Source of the DNA: an uncultured Flavobacterium sp.
Lineage (GTDB): Bacteria > Bacteroidota > Bacteroidia > Flavobacteriales > Flavobacteriaceae
DNA: 64,000 nucleotides
Reading direction: 5' to 3'
Assembly (NCBI RefSeq): GCF_943913405.1
Contig: NZ_CALTYA010000013.1
Coordinates: 1 to 64,000 of the forward strand
Below the pieces are notes generated by a model. That model worked only from the letters and a program-made list of their open reading frames with translations, did no database searches and had not been told where the DNA came from. This document shows, in pieces, positions 35,399 through 44,457 of this stretch. A program made the translations under genes and the position numbers. The number at the start of each line of letters is the position of its first letter. Position 1 is the first letter of the stretch.

Positions 35399-36757
35399 AT
35401 GGCAGTTTCATCGGAAGAATTAGGAACAAAAGACATCAAGAAATTACTGATTAAACAAGCGATTCCGTCGTCAGTTGGGATTTTGTTTATGTCAGTTAAT
35501 ATTTTAGTAGACACGATTTTCGTTGGGCAATGGGTGGGTTCGCTGGCCATTGCGGCGGTTTCGGTTGTCTTGCCAATTACGTTTTTAATTTCTTCTTTGG
35601 GAATGGCGATTGGCGTTGGCGGCGGTTCTGTTTTGTCAAGAGCTTTGGGTTCAGGCGACAAAGAAAAAGCGGATCAGGTTTTTGCCAACCAAATTATGAT
35701 GACTTTTGGACTAGCTTCCATTTTCGTAATTCTCGGATTATTTTTCAGCAACGAAATGCTTCTTATTTTTGGTGCAAACGGAAACATTTTAGCTCCAGCC
35801 AAGGAATTTTTCTTTCCGGTTTTACTCGGAGTTCCGTTTTTGGCGCTTTGTATGATGGGAAATAACGTAATTCGAGCCGAAGGAAAGCCTTCCTTTGCGA
35901 TGATTTCAATGATTATTCCTGCGATTGTCAACATAATTTTAGACGTCGTTTTTATCAATATTATGGATTTGGGAATCTATGGCGCGGCGTTAGCAACGAT
36001 GATTTCTTACACTTGCTGTTTCCTTTTTGTGCTTTGGTTTTTCATCTACAGAACCGAATTAAAATTGCAATGGCATCATTTTAAATTCAATAAAAAAATT
36101 GTCAAAGAAATCACTTCCTTGAGTTTTGTTACGTTTTCAAGACAAGGCGTTGTGAGCATTCTGGCGATTATTTTGAATCACACTTTATATACTTACGGAG
36201 GTGAACATTCTGTCACGGTTTACGGAATTATCAGCCGAATGCTGATGTTTGCGCTGTTTCCAGTTCTTGGAATTACGCAGGCATTTTTGCCAATTGCGGG
36301 TTATAATTACGGCGCAGAAAATTACCATCGCGTGAAAGAATCGATTTCAGTTTCGATCAAATATTCGGCACTTTTAGCTACTTTGATTTTTGTCGTAATT
36401 TTATTTTTTGCCAAACCGATTGTCGCCGTTTTTACAACAGACCAGCTTGTAATTGATGAAACTCCAAATGCGTTGCGCTGGGTTTTTGCCGCTTCTCCGA
36501 TTATTGCGATTCAGTTGATTGGTGCCGCTTATTTTCAAGCAGCCGGAAAAGCAAAAAAAGCCTTGTTATTGACTTTAACCAAACAAGGATTTTTCTTGAT
36601 TCCGTTGGTTTTAATTTTGCCCAAATTCTTCGGAATCTTCGGAGTTTGGGTTGCCTTCCCGATTGCAGATGTTTTGTCTACGATAATTACCGCTATTTAT
36701 TTGAAGAAAGAAATGAACGAAAACCTAATTGAAAATACGGATGGAAAATTACTATGA
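35399..36757 (+). CDS. MATE family efflux transporter
   Basis: A 452-residue multidrug/toxin-type exporter with about 12 hydrophobic helices, the two MATE halves (about 10-220 and 240-440) and conserved patterns VGGGSVLSRALGSGD and QAFLPIAGYNYGAENY. Inner membrane. It starts 10 bp after hemH and overlaps hemJ, so it is co-transcribed with the last two heme steps. The substrate is unknown; porphyrin export is a context-based guess. Confidence 0.88.
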   Translation: MAVSSEELGTKDIKKLLIKQAIPSSVGILFMSVNILVDTIFVGQWVGSLAIAAVSVVLPITFLISSLGMAIGVGGGSVLSRALGSGDKEKADQVFANQIMMTFGLASIFVILGLFFSNEMLLIFGANGNILAPAKEFFFPVLLGVPFLALCMMGNNVIRAEGKPSFAMISMIIPAIVNIILDVVFINIMDLGIYGAALATMISYTCCFLFVLWFFIYRTELKLQWHHFKFNKKIVKEITSLSFVTFSRQGVVSILAIILNHTLYTYGGEHSVTVYGIISRMLMFALFPVLGITQAFLPIAGYNYGAENYHRVKESISVSIKYSALLATLIFVVILFFAKPIVAVFTTDQLVIDETPNALRWVFAASPIIAIQLIGAAYFQAAGKAKKALLLTLTKQGFFLIPLVLILPKFFGIFGVWVAFPIADVLSTIITAIYLKKEMNENLIENTDGKLL

Positions 36758-37298
36758 ATATTTAAAATCGCTCCATTTGATTTTTGTAATAACTTGGTTT
36801 TCAGGATTATTTTACATCGTAAGATTATTTGTCTATCAAATTGAAGCGTCGCAAAAAGAATCTCCTGAAAAGGAAATTTTGCAAAAGCAATATAAAATTA
36901 TGACTTACCGACTTTGGTATATCATCACTTGGCCGTCTGCGATTTTAGCAAGTATTTTTGCTTTTTGGATGCTGATTTTTACGCCTCAAGGCAATTTTTG
37001 GCTACAACAATCTTGGATGCACGTCAAGCTTGGCTTCGTATTTGCTTTGTATTTGTACCATTTAAAATGCCATCATATTTTTAAGCAATTGCAAAACGAC
37101 GAAATCAAACATACTTCCAATTTTATGCGTCTTTGGAACGAAGGTGCCACAATTATTCTTTTTGCTGTAGTTTTTTTGGTAATTTTGAAGAACGCCGTCA
37201 ACTGGATTTTTGGAGTCATCGGAATCATTCTTTTCTCTGTAATCATCATGTTGGGCTTTAAATTTTACAAAAGAATTCGGGAAAGAAACCAGAATTAA
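36741..37298 (+). CDS. hemJ: HemJ-type protoporphyrinogen IX oxidase
   Basis: A 185-residue membrane protein of four or five helices (YLKSLHLIFVITWFSGLFY, WYIITWPSAILASIFAFWM, and C-terminal helices). Conserved His in SLHLIF and the RLFVYQ region are HemJ features. It oxidises protoporphyrinogen to protoporphyrin, the step before ferrochelatase. ATG at 36741 (MENYYEYL) lies within the end of the MATE gene; an upstream TTG is not needed. Its stop overlaps the kinase start (TAATG). Confidence 0.9.
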   Translation: MENYYEYLKSLHLIFVITWFSGLFYIVRLFVYQIEASQKESPEKEILQKQYKIMTYRLWYIITWPSAILASIFAFWMLIFTPQGNFWLQQSWMHVKLGFVFALYLYHLKCHHIFKQLQNDEIKHTSNFMRLWNEGATIILFAVVFLVILKNAVNWIFGVIGIILFSVIIMLGFKFYKRIRERNQN

Positions 37299-38770
37299 TG
37301 CTGCAACCAATAAAAATAAAACGACTTTCACTTCGCGTCAGAATCTTCCTTTCGATGATTTTCTTGACCTTGATATCCTCAATTTTGATGGCGTCACTGT
37401 CGATTTATCAATTTAAAAGGGAAGCCAAAGAATACCACGAAGAACGTCTGGAACGCCGTGAAACTGCCGTAAAAGAACATATCAATTACATTTTAAATAC
37501 GACTACTTATCCGCTTACGACTGAAAATCTTCCTTTGATTTTCAAGGATGAAATTTACCGTTTGGCTGACATTCACAGTTTGGCGATCAACATTTATGGT
37601 TTGGATGGAAAACTGCTGAAATCTTCAAAAGCTTCGTTTACAGTGGATACGATTTTGCCTCCAATTCCGAATTATATCTTGAAGTTAGTGCAGTCTTCGA
37701 TGGACAAAAGATACGTCGATGTAAAAACGGCCGACGGCATAAAATTTCGTTCTTCGTATGCTCAGATAAAAGACACAAAGTTCAAACCGCTAGGAATTTT
37801 AAACCTTCCGTATATTCCAGATGACGGATTTTATGAGAAAGAATTGCGGAATTTCTTGATTCGTTTAGGCCAGGTTTACTCGATAATGCTGATTGTGGCT
37901 TTTATTTTGGCTTACTTTCTATCGAGTTACATTACGCAGTTTTTAAAATCAATTACCGACAAAATCACCGAAACGCGCTTCAACCAAAAGAACGAAAAAA
38001 TTGAATTGGAAGACAGCAGTAAGGAAATTGCCCTGCTCGTCCACGCTTATAATTCGATGGTGGAAGAACTGGAAGAAAGTGCGTCAAAATTAGCGCAAAG
38101 CGAACGAGAACAGGCTTGGCGCGAAATGGCGAAACAGGTAGCACACGAAATCAAAAATCCGTTGACGCCGATGCGTTTGACAGTGCAGAGTTTCCAGCGA
38201 AAATTTGATCCGAATGATCCTGAAGTGAAACAAAAAATGACGGATTATTCGAACACTTTGATTCAGCAAATTGACACGATGAGTTCGGTAGCTTCGGCAT
38301 TTTCAAACTTTGCTTCCATGCCGGCGCAACAAAATGAAACTTTGAATGTCGTGGATGTCGTGCAATTGACTTTGGATATTTTCAACGAAGATTATATTGA
38401 ATTTAAAAGCGATTCGAAGGAAATTATCACGATTATGGACCGAACGCAATTGATTCGCGTGGTAACAAATTTGGTTAAAAATGCGATTCAGGCGATTCCG
38501 GAGAATCAAGCGGAAAAATCAATTATCGTTTCGGTCAAAGAGGAAAAAAATCAAGTGCAGATCAGCGTTCAGGATAATGGAACCGGAATTGAAGGCGACG
38601 ACAGCAACCGAATTTTTGAGCCGAAATTCACTACGAAAAATTCAGGAATGGGATTAGGATTGGGAATCATCAAAAATATTATTGAAAATTATAATGGAAC
38701 GATTACTTTTGAAACGGCTTCTGGAAAAGGGACGGTTTTTTGCGTATTTCTTCCTATTATTCGGATGTAG
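37298..38770 (+). CDS. NtrY-like sensor histidine kinase
   Basis: A 490-residue membrane kinase: helix at about 12-32, extracytoplasmic sensor (33-188), helix about 192-212, HAMP, then dimerisation domain with phospho-acceptor His283 in VAHEIKNPLTPMR, and HATPase (NLVKNAIQAI, DNGTGIEGDD, GMGLGLGIIKNII). The HEIKNPLTP box is that of NtrY-type kinases. No response regulator is adjacent. Start overlaps the hemJ stop, so it is translated with the heme genes; signal unknown. Confidence 0.9.
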   Translation: MLQPIKIKRLSLRVRIFLSMIFLTLISSILMASLSIYQFKREAKEYHEERLERRETAVKEHINYILNTTTYPLTTENLPLIFKDEIYRLADIHSLAINIYGLDGKLLKSSKASFTVDTILPPIPNYILKLVQSSMDKRYVDVKTADGIKFRSSYAQIKDTKFKPLGILNLPYIPDDGFYEKELRNFLIRLGQVYSIMLIVAFILAYFLSSYITQFLKSITDKITETRFNQKNEKIELEDSSKEIALLVHAYNSMVEELEESASKLAQSEREQAWREMAKQVAHEIKNPLTPMRLTVQSFQRKFDPNDPEVKQKMTDYSNTLIQQIDTMSSVASAFSNFASMPAQQNETLNVVDVVQLTLDIFNEDYIEFKSDSKEIITIMDRTQLIRVVTNLVKNAIQAIPENQAEKSIIVSVKEEKNQVQISVQDNGTGIEGDDSNRIFEPKFTTKNSGMGLGLGIIKNIIENYNGTITFETASGKGTVFCVFLPIIRM

Positions 38771-38778
38771 GCTTTTGC

Positions 38779-38850
38779 CATTGCGAGGAACGAAGCAATC
38801 ACATTATCTGAGTTGATATGCGTGATAAGATTGCTTCGTTCCTCGCAATG
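38779..38850. repeat. TGCGAGGAACGAAGCAATC palindrome
   Basis: Perfect 22-bp arms (38779-38800 and 38829-38850) with a 28-nt loop. TTGCGAGGAACGAAGCAAT-type repeats occur in many bacterial genomes, to my knowledge. Related to 18256-18413, sharing TTGCGAGGAAC but not the distal half. Confidence 0.93.
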
Positions 38851-38887
38851 ACGGGACAATTTAGAAACAAATAAAAAACATACAAAT

Positions 38888-39670
38888 ATGAACTACGAAA
38901 ATATTTTAGCGACTTCTGAAAACGGAATCGCAACGGTTACCATCAACAGACCGACGAAGTTAAATGCTTTGAACAAAGCGACAATTCAAGAATTGCACGA
39001 TGCTTTTGAAGCTTTAGAAAAGGATGAAAAAATAAGAGTAATTATCTTGACAGGAAGTGAAACGAAAGCTTTTGTGGCTGGAGCAGATATTTCTGAATTT
39101 GCAAATTTTTCTGTATCCGAAGGTGCTGAATTGGCTGCAAAAGGACAATCTTCTTTGTTCGATTTTGTAGAAAATTTAAAAACTCCGGTTATTGCGGCTG
39201 TGAATGGTTTTGCTTTAGGTGGCGGATTGGAATTGGCGATGGCTTGTCATTTCAGAATTGCTTCTGACAATGCAAAAATGGGCTTGCCAGAAGTTTCTCT
39301 TGGCGTAATTCCAGGCTATGGCGGCACACAGAGATTACCGCAATTGGTCGGAAAAGGAAAAGCGATGGAATTAATCATGACTGCCGGAATGCTGACTGCC
39401 GAAGAAGCAAAAGCTTCTGGGTTGGTAAATCACGTTGTACCGCAAGCTGAATTATTGGAATTAGCGAATACGATTGCCCAAAAAATTATGAAAAATTCTC
39501 CTGTGGCAATTGGAAAAGCGATTGAGGCGATTAATGCCAATTTCAAAGACGGGATTGACGGTTATGCCGTTGAAATCAAAAACTTCGGCGAAGCTTTTGG
39601 AACCGAAGATTTTAAAGAAGGAACCGGAGCATTTTTAGAAAAAAGAAAACCAGTTTTTACTGGTAAATAA
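38888..39670 (+). CDS. Enoyl-CoA hydratase (crotonase family)
   Basis: A 260-residue crotonase. The oxyanion hole is GADISEF and NGFALGGGLELAMAC; catalytic Glu residues lie in LGGGLELAMACHFRIA and GLPEVSLGVIPGYGGTQRL. Both Glu residues seem present, which favours hydratase over isomerase activity. Step of fatty-acid beta-oxidation or related CoA chemistry. Single gene, with a terminator at 39679-39709. Confidence 0.9.
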   Translation: MNYENILATSENGIATVTINRPTKLNALNKATIQELHDAFEALEKDEKIRVIILTGSETKAFVAGADISEFANFSVSEGAELAAKGQSSLFDFVENLKTPVIAAVNGFALGGGLELAMACHFRIASDNAKMGLPEVSLGVIPGYGGTQRLPQLVGKGKAMELIMTAGMLTAEEAKASGLVNHVVPQAELLELANTIAQKIMKNSPVAIGKAIEAINANFKDGIDGYAVEIKNFGEAFGTEDFKEGTGAFLEKRKPVFTGK

Positions 39671-39678
39671 TAAAAGCG

Positions 39679-39709
39679 AAAAAGCCAGAAAGTTATCTTC
39701 TGGCTTTTT
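39679..39709 (+). terminator. Rho-independent terminator
   Basis: AAAAAGCCAGAA/TTCTGGCTTTTT stem after the crotonase gene; a T-run continues. Confidence 0.88.
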
Positions 39710-39758
39710 AATTTTGCACCTAGACTGCACTCGGAGTTACAATTCTTTTTGGTTTAAA

Positions 39759-40409
39759 TTACCTTTTTCCATCACACTCCGCAAAAAACTGCTCCAAAAA
39801 ATCTTCCATATAATCATGTCTTTCTTCGGCGATTTTCTTTCCAGATTTAGTGTTCATTTTGTCTTTCAGCAACAATAATTTTTCGTAAAAATGATTGATT
39901 GTTGGCGAAGCTGAATTTTTATATTCTTCTTTCGTCATATTCATATTCACGGCAATTTCTGGATTGTATAAAGGTCGATTCTTAAATCCTCCATAATTGA
40001 AACATCTTGCAATCCCGATGGCTCCGATGGCATCCAAACGGTCTGCATCTTGCACAATATCTAATTCGATTGAAGAAAATTTACGTTCAAAATTTCCTCC
40101 TTTGAAAGAAATATTTTCGATGATGTTGATAACGTGAATGATAATTTCTTCGGGTGCGTTTTGGCTTTCTAAAAATTCTCTGGCAACTCTTGGCCCTACA
40201 GTTTCGTCTCCGTTATGAAATTTGCTGTCGGCAATATCGTGCAATAAAGCGCCAAGTGCGACAATTGTTTCATCGCAATTTTCTTCCTTTGAAATATTCA
40301 AAGCATTTTTGTAAACTCTTTCAATGTGAAACCAATCGTGGCCTCCCTCAGCGTTTTGAAGTTCTATTTTTACGAAGGAAATTGTATTTTCTATTAAAGC
40401 TGTATTCAT
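39759..40409 (-). CDS. HD-domain phosphohydrolase
   Basis: A 216-residue HD-superfamily protein. Metal ligands: DWFHIERVYKNAL (first His), LLHDIADSKFH (HD pair) and a late QDADRLDAIG (Asp). This is the YedJ-like group; likely a phosphohydrolase of nucleotides. Cytoplasmic. Downstream of the desaturase, which has its own terminator (40423-40452). Confidence 0.85.
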   Translation of the reverse strand: MNTALIENTISFVKIELQNAEGGHDWFHIERVYKNALNISKEENCDETIVALGALLHDIADSKFHNGDETVGPRVAREFLESQNAPEEIIIHVINIIENISFKGGNFERKFSSIELDIVQDADRLDAIGAIGIARCFNYGGFKNRPLYNPEIAVNMNMTKEEYKNSASPTINHFYEKLLLLKDKMNTKSGKKIAEERHDYMEDFLEQFFAECDGKR

Positions 40410-40422
40410 AATTTTTAGATAG

Positions 40423-40452
40423 AAAAAAATCCTTTCGGTAAAGAAAGGATTT
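40423..40452 (-). terminator. Rho-independent terminator
   Basis: On the minus strand AAATCCTTTC/GAAAGGATTTTTTT, following the acyl-ACP desaturase gene. Confidence 0.85.
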
Positions 40453-40463
40453 CGGTTATTGTA

Positions 40464-41459
40464 TTATTTCAAAGTTGCAGGTTCAACCCACTTAAAAATA
40501 TGTGATTCTGAAGGAATTACGATTCTTTCAGAAATCTTTGCCATTCTCGCTGGCAATTTCATCAGGTAATCTCTTGCCTTTTCAGCTTCGTCAGTCAAGC
40601 CAACGATTTTTGCGATTTCCCATTTGTCAATCAGCTTTTGCATGATATCGACATAATCGTGAGCGGTATAAACTCCGATTCTTTGTGCTGAATCTGAAAA
40701 TTGCTCAAAAGCAGAACTTATTTTTTCTCCCGATTCTCTCAAGAATTGCGCCGGCATTACGATTTTTTGCTTCATCATATATTGAAAAGCAAGCATCATT
40801 TCACTCGGATCTACTTGGAAAATTCTATTCACAAATTCAGAATAAGCGTGGTGATGGCGCATTTCATCGCCAGCTATCAGCTTGCACATTTTTGACAATT
40901 TGTTATCGCCGTGCTTTTTTGCAATTTGCGCCACACGATTATGCGAAACATAGGTTGCTAATTCTTGAAAACTTGTATAAACAAAATTTTTATACGGATC
41001 TCTTCCTGTTCCGATGTCAAATCCGTCGCTGATTAAATGCTGGGTTGTCATTTCAATCTCGCGCATGTTCACGCGACCAGAAAGGTAAAGGTATTTGTTC
41101 AAAACATCACCGTGGCGGTTTTCTTCGCCTGTCCAGTTTCTGATCCATTTTGACCAACCGTTTCCAATATTATCCACTTGATTCACACCCTCTACATCCA
41201 TCAACCAAGATTCATACGTTGGCAAGGCTTCTTCTGTAATAGTATCTCCAACCAAAGTTACCCAGAAATCATAAGGCAATTCTTTGGCAATTTCTCTTAA
41301 TTCTTTTACGTCATCGAAGAAAGTTTCTTTTTGAGAATCAGGCAAAAGATCTGTTGGCTGCCAAATTTTTTCCACCGGAATTAAATATTGGTCAACGAAA
41401 GTATCAATGTTTTTCTCTAGAAATTGCATCACTTCCAGACGTATGTTTTTTATAGACAT
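40464..41459 (-). CDS. Acyl-ACP desaturase
   Basis: A soluble di-iron desaturase (331 residues; plant-type stearoyl-ACP desaturase family) introducing a double bond in acyl-ACP. Two iron motifs: EENRHGDVLNKYL and DEMRHHHAYSEFV. Its neighbour is a PlsC acyltransferase 7 bp upstream on the same strand, so membrane lipid synthesis is a common theme. O2 and reduced ferredoxin would be needed. Confidence 0.92.
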   Translation of the reverse strand: MSIKNIRLEVMQFLEKNIDTFVDQYLIPVEKIWQPTDLLPDSQKETFFDDVKELREIAKELPYDFWVTLVGDTITEEALPTYESWLMDVEGVNQVDNIGNGWSKWIRNWTGEENRHGDVLNKYLYLSGRVNMREIEMTTQHLISDGFDIGTGRDPYKNFVYTSFQELATYVSHNRVAQIAKKHGDNKLSKMCKLIAGDEMRHHHAYSEFVNRIFQVDPSEMMLAFQYMMKQKIVMPAQFLRESGEKISSAFEQFSDSAQRIGVYTAHDYVDIMQKLIDKWEIAKIVGLTDEAEKARDYLMKLPARMAKISERIVIPSESHIFKWVEPATLK

Positions 41460-41466
41460 ATTTTTT

Positions 41467-42207
41467 TTAATTTTTTACTCCTCTTATAACTGCCTTTTCG
41501 GTTTGTTTCATCAATTCTTCAAAAGGAAATTCCGCTACTGAAATTGGCGCATGGGCCGTAAAGGTAAGATGATTTCCCAAACCAACTGGGAAAAAACCAT
41601 ATTTAACAATTTTCCATGAATTATTGATACTTATAGGCACAATGTATGCCGAAGGCGCGTTTTTGCATAAAATTTTTAATCCGGTTTGGGCAAATTCTTT
41701 TGGAACGCCAGTTTTGCTTCGGGTTCCTTCCGGAAAAATTACGGCAGATCGTTTGTGCTTTTCGATATATTCTCCTAAACCCTTGATGGTCGGGATAGCT
41801 TGCTTCGGATCTTTTCTATCTATTAAAACGGAACCTCCGTGCCTTAAATTGTATGAAACACTGGGAATTCCTTTTCCTAATTCCTTTTTGCTGACAAATT
41901 TTGGGTGCGACTTCCTGAAAAACCAAATTATCGCCACAATATCATACATACTTTGGTGATTTGCCACAAAAATTACAGGAACATCTTTTGGAACCAACTC
42001 CCTTCCTTCTACTTTATACGTAGTTCCGACCAAGTGGGTTGTTCTTAATAAGCAAAAATTCAGGTAATCAACACTTTTCTTATGAGCCTGATAGCCAAAA
42101 AGGTTAAGGCAAATCCATTGGATCGGATGAAAAATTACCAGAAACAATCCAAAAACCAGATAATATACCGCTGAAATCGGGTATGAAATAAGCTTTTCCA
42201 TAATCAT
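41467..42207 (-). CDS. 1-acylglycerol-3-phosphate acyltransferase (PlsC-like)
   Basis: An acyltransferase with N-terminal hydrophobic helix, the NHQSMYD (HX4D) catalytic motif and FPEGTRSK. ATG at 42207 or 42201 is suitable; an upstream GTG at 42216 is less likely. Co-transcribed with the desaturase downstream. The other PlsC-like gene in this window (46028-46789) has the NHTSMTD and FPEGG motifs. Confidence 0.88.
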   Translation of the reverse strand: MIMEKLISYPISAVYYLVFGLFLVIFHPIQWICLNLFGYQAHKKSVDYLNFCLLRTTHLVGTTYKVEGRELVPKDVPVIFVANHQSMYDIVAIIWFFRKSHPKFVSKKELGKGIPSVSYNLRHGGSVLIDRKDPKQAIPTIKGLGEYIEKHKRSAVIFPEGTRSKTGVPKEFAQTGLKILCKNAPSAYIVPISINNSWKIVKYGFFPVGLGNHLTFTAHAPISVAEFPFEELMKQTEKAVIRGVKN

Positions 42208-42287
42208 AATATTCACTGCAAAAGTAAGAATTATATTTTTCTTAATTTTAATTGGAAAACATCAAATTTTCTAGCAAAAAATAACGC

Positions 42288-42317
42288 TTGCCGCATAGAA
42301 AAAAAGAACTATTTTTA
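42288..42317 (+). promoter_or_regulatory. recA promoter
   Basis: TTG (42288-42290), exactly 19-bp spacer, TATTTTTA (42310-42317): one mismatch to TTG-N19-TAnnTTTG. The ATG follows at 42340. No LexA-type operator recognised. Confidence 0.6.
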
Positions 42318-42339
42318 CGGAAAATAGTGCCAAATTATA

Positions 42340-43356
42340 ATGAAAGAAAAAATGAGTTCAGAGAAAGAAGCCAAACTGAAAGCGTTGCAATTAACGCTTG
42401 ATAAATTAGACAAAACCTACGGAAAAGGCACCGTAATGAAGCTGGGAGACAAAGCAATAGAAGAAGTTGATACCATTTCTTCAGGCTCTTTAGGATTAGA
42501 TTTGGCTCTTGGAGTTAATGGATATCCAAAGGGAAGAGTTATTGAAATCTACGGACCAGAATCTTCAGGTAAAACTACTCTTACATTACATGCCATTGCA
42601 GAGGCTCAAAAAGCGGGCGGAATCGCTGCTTTTATCGATGCTGAACATGCTTTTGATAGAGGTTATGCTGAAAAATTAGGCGTAGATGTAGAAAATTTAA
42701 TTATCTCACAGCCCGATAATGGAGAACAAGCTTTAGAAATTGCTGAAAACCTGATTCGTTCAGGTGCGATTGATATTGTTGTAATTGACTCTGTTGCCGC
42801 TTTGACTCCAAAAAGTGAGATTGAAGGTGAAATGGGAGATTCAAAAATGGGTCTTCACGCAAGATTAATGTCTCAAGCTTTGAGAAAATTAACAGGAGCA
42901 ATCAGCAAAACAAACTGTACCGTTTTCTTTATCAACCAGTTGAGAGAAAAAATCGGGGTAATGTTCGGAAATCCAGAAACAACGACTGGTGGTAACGCTT
43001 TGAAGTTTTATGCTTCAGTCCGTTTAGATATCAGAAGATCTACTCAAATTAAAGATGGTGAAAACGTGATTGGTAACAGAACGAAAGTGAAAGTTGTCAA
43101 AAACAAAGTAGCGCCGCCTTTTAAAACTGCAGAATTCGACATCATGTATGGCGAGGGCGTTTCAAAAACAGGAGAAATCTTGGATTTGGCTGTAGAATTT
43201 GAAGTGGTTAAAAAATCAGGTTCTTGGTTCAGCTACGGCGAAACAAAATTAGGACAAGGTCGTGATGCGGTAAAATCACTAATCAAAGACAATCCGGAAA
43301 TGGCCGATGAGCTTGAACAAAAAATCAAAGCGATCATTAAAGAGAACAACGCATAA
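42340..43356 (+). CDS. recA: Recombinase RecA
   Basis: RecA (338 residues): Walker A GPESSGKTT, Walker B IVVIDSVAAL, ALKFYASVRLDIRR and the DNA-loop FINQLREKIGVMFGNPETTTGG (in part). Strand exchange and LexA-type coprotease. A second ATG at 42352 (MSSEKEAKLK) could be the true start. A terminator follows directly. Standard length. Confidence 0.97.
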   Translation: MKEKMSSEKEAKLKALQLTLDKLDKTYGKGTVMKLGDKAIEEVDTISSGSLGLDLALGVNGYPKGRVIEIYGPESSGKTTLTLHAIAEAQKAGGIAAFIDAEHAFDRGYAEKLGVDVENLIISQPDNGEQALEIAENLIRSGAIDIVVIDSVAALTPKSEIEGEMGDSKMGLHARLMSQALRKLTGAISKTNCTVFFINQLREKIGVMFGNPETTTGGNALKFYASVRLDIRRSTQIKDGENVIGNRTKVKVVKNKVAPPFKTAEFDIMYGEGVSKTGEILDLAVEFEVVKKSGSWFSYGETKLGQGRDAVKSLIKDNPEMADELEQKIKAIIKENNA

Positions 43357-43359
43357 ATT

Positions 43360-43388
43360 TAAAACCCGAAAATTTTCGGGTTTTTTTA
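43360..43388 (+). terminator. recA terminator
   Basis: AAAACCCGAAAA/TTTTCGGGTTTTTTT stem-loop and T-run. Confidence 0.92.
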
Positions 43389-43458
43389 TGCGCATACGCA
43401 ACCTTTTTGCAGCAATTCCATCTTAAAAGAAAAAGCTTAAAATATAATTTATTACAAA

Positions 43459-43887
43459 ATGAAAAAGTTATTTTCCGTTTTAATTTTAACTGTTGTGGCG
43501 CTATTTACGTTTTCTTCTTGCGAATTAGACGATAATTCGCCTAATTTCCACTTTGAATTGCTTCCTGTGGATAGCGTTTCTGTTCCAGAAAGTTTTGTCA
43601 TGGGCCGAACTTACAAGATCAAAGCCTATTACAAAAGACCGACGACTTGCCATTTAAGCGATGGATTTTATTATGAAAAAGATTTGAATACAAGAACTTT
43701 CGCTTTGCAGTCAAAAGTTTTGGACCGAGGCGACTGTACTCCAATCACTGACGAAACTCTTGAAGAATCTAGCTTCAACTTCTTTGTAAATAGCAACGGA
43801 TCGTATAAATTTAAGTTTTATAATGGCGAAGACGAAGAAGGAAATAATACGTTTTTAGAATACAATATACCAGTAGTTCCTGAATAA
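43459..43887 (+). CDS. Small lipoprotein upstream of the ECF sigma gene
   Basis: A 142-residue lipoprotein (lipobox FTFSSCELDD) with acidic residues after Cys, so probably surface-exposed. Four further Cys residues are present (none paired in an obvious motif); no family recognised. It lies 24 bp before the ECF sigma gene and may be part of the same transcript. Confidence 0.72.
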   Translation: MKKLFSVLILTVVALFTFSSCELDDNSPNFHFELLPVDSVSVPESFVMGRTYKIKAYYKRPTTCHLSDGFYYEKDLNTRTFALQSKVLDRGDCTPITDETLEESSFNFFVNSNGSYKFKFYNGEDEEGNNTFLEYNIPVVPE

Positions 43888-43911
43888 TTAATTTCTAATT
43901 TGTAAGTAAGC

Positions 43912-44457
43912 TTGAGTCTAGAACAACTCATATACGATTGCAGAAATAATGATACAAAAGCGCAAGAACAATTATACAGGCTGTTTTCACCTAAATTGTT
44001 TAGTGTCTGCTTGAAGTATTCGCGGAATTATGCCGAAGCGGAAGACAATCTCCAAGACGGCTTTTTAATTATTTTTGCAAAAATCAGCCAGTTTACTTTT
44101 AAAGGCTCTTTCGAGGGCTGGGCAAAACGAATCATGGTTAACAATGTGTTGCAAAAATATCGCGGCACGACGGTTTTTGAAATCATAAACGACAATATTG
44201 CCGAAGAAGACGAAATTGAAATTGACGATGAAAATGTGACGCTTGATTTTTTATTGAAAATCATTCAAGAATTGCCCGACAGGTATCGGCTCGTTTTCAA
44301 TTTATATGTAATGGATGGCTACTCCCACAAAGAAATCGCCGAAATGCTAGAAATCACGACAGGAACAACAAAATCAAATTTAGCTCGGGCAAAAATGATT
44401 TTAAAAGAAAAAATAGAAGCTCAATCAGGATCAGGAAATTTTACGGTGGCAAAATGA
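43912..44457 (+). CDS. ECF sigma factor (RNA polymerase sigma-70 family)
   Basis: A 181-residue ECF sigma factor: region 2 (LFSVCLKYSRNYAEAEDNLQDGFLIIF, in part) and region 4 (LPDRYRLVFNLYVMDGYSHKEIAEMLEITTGTTKSNL, in part). The start is TTG at 43912 (MSLEQLIYD): no in-frame ATG or GTG occurs between it and an upstream stop at 43903. The partner gene overlaps it by 4 bp (ATGA), fitting a sigma/anti-sigma unit. Confidence 0.92.
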   Translation: MSLEQLIYDCRNNDTKAQEQLYRLFSPKLFSVCLKYSRNYAEAEDNLQDGFLIIFAKISQFTFKGSFEGWAKRIMVNNVLQKYRGTTVFEIINDNIAEEDEIEIDDENVTLDFLLKIIQELPDRYRLVFNLYVMDGYSHKEIAEMLEITTGTTKSNLARAKMILKEKIEAQSGSGNFTVAK

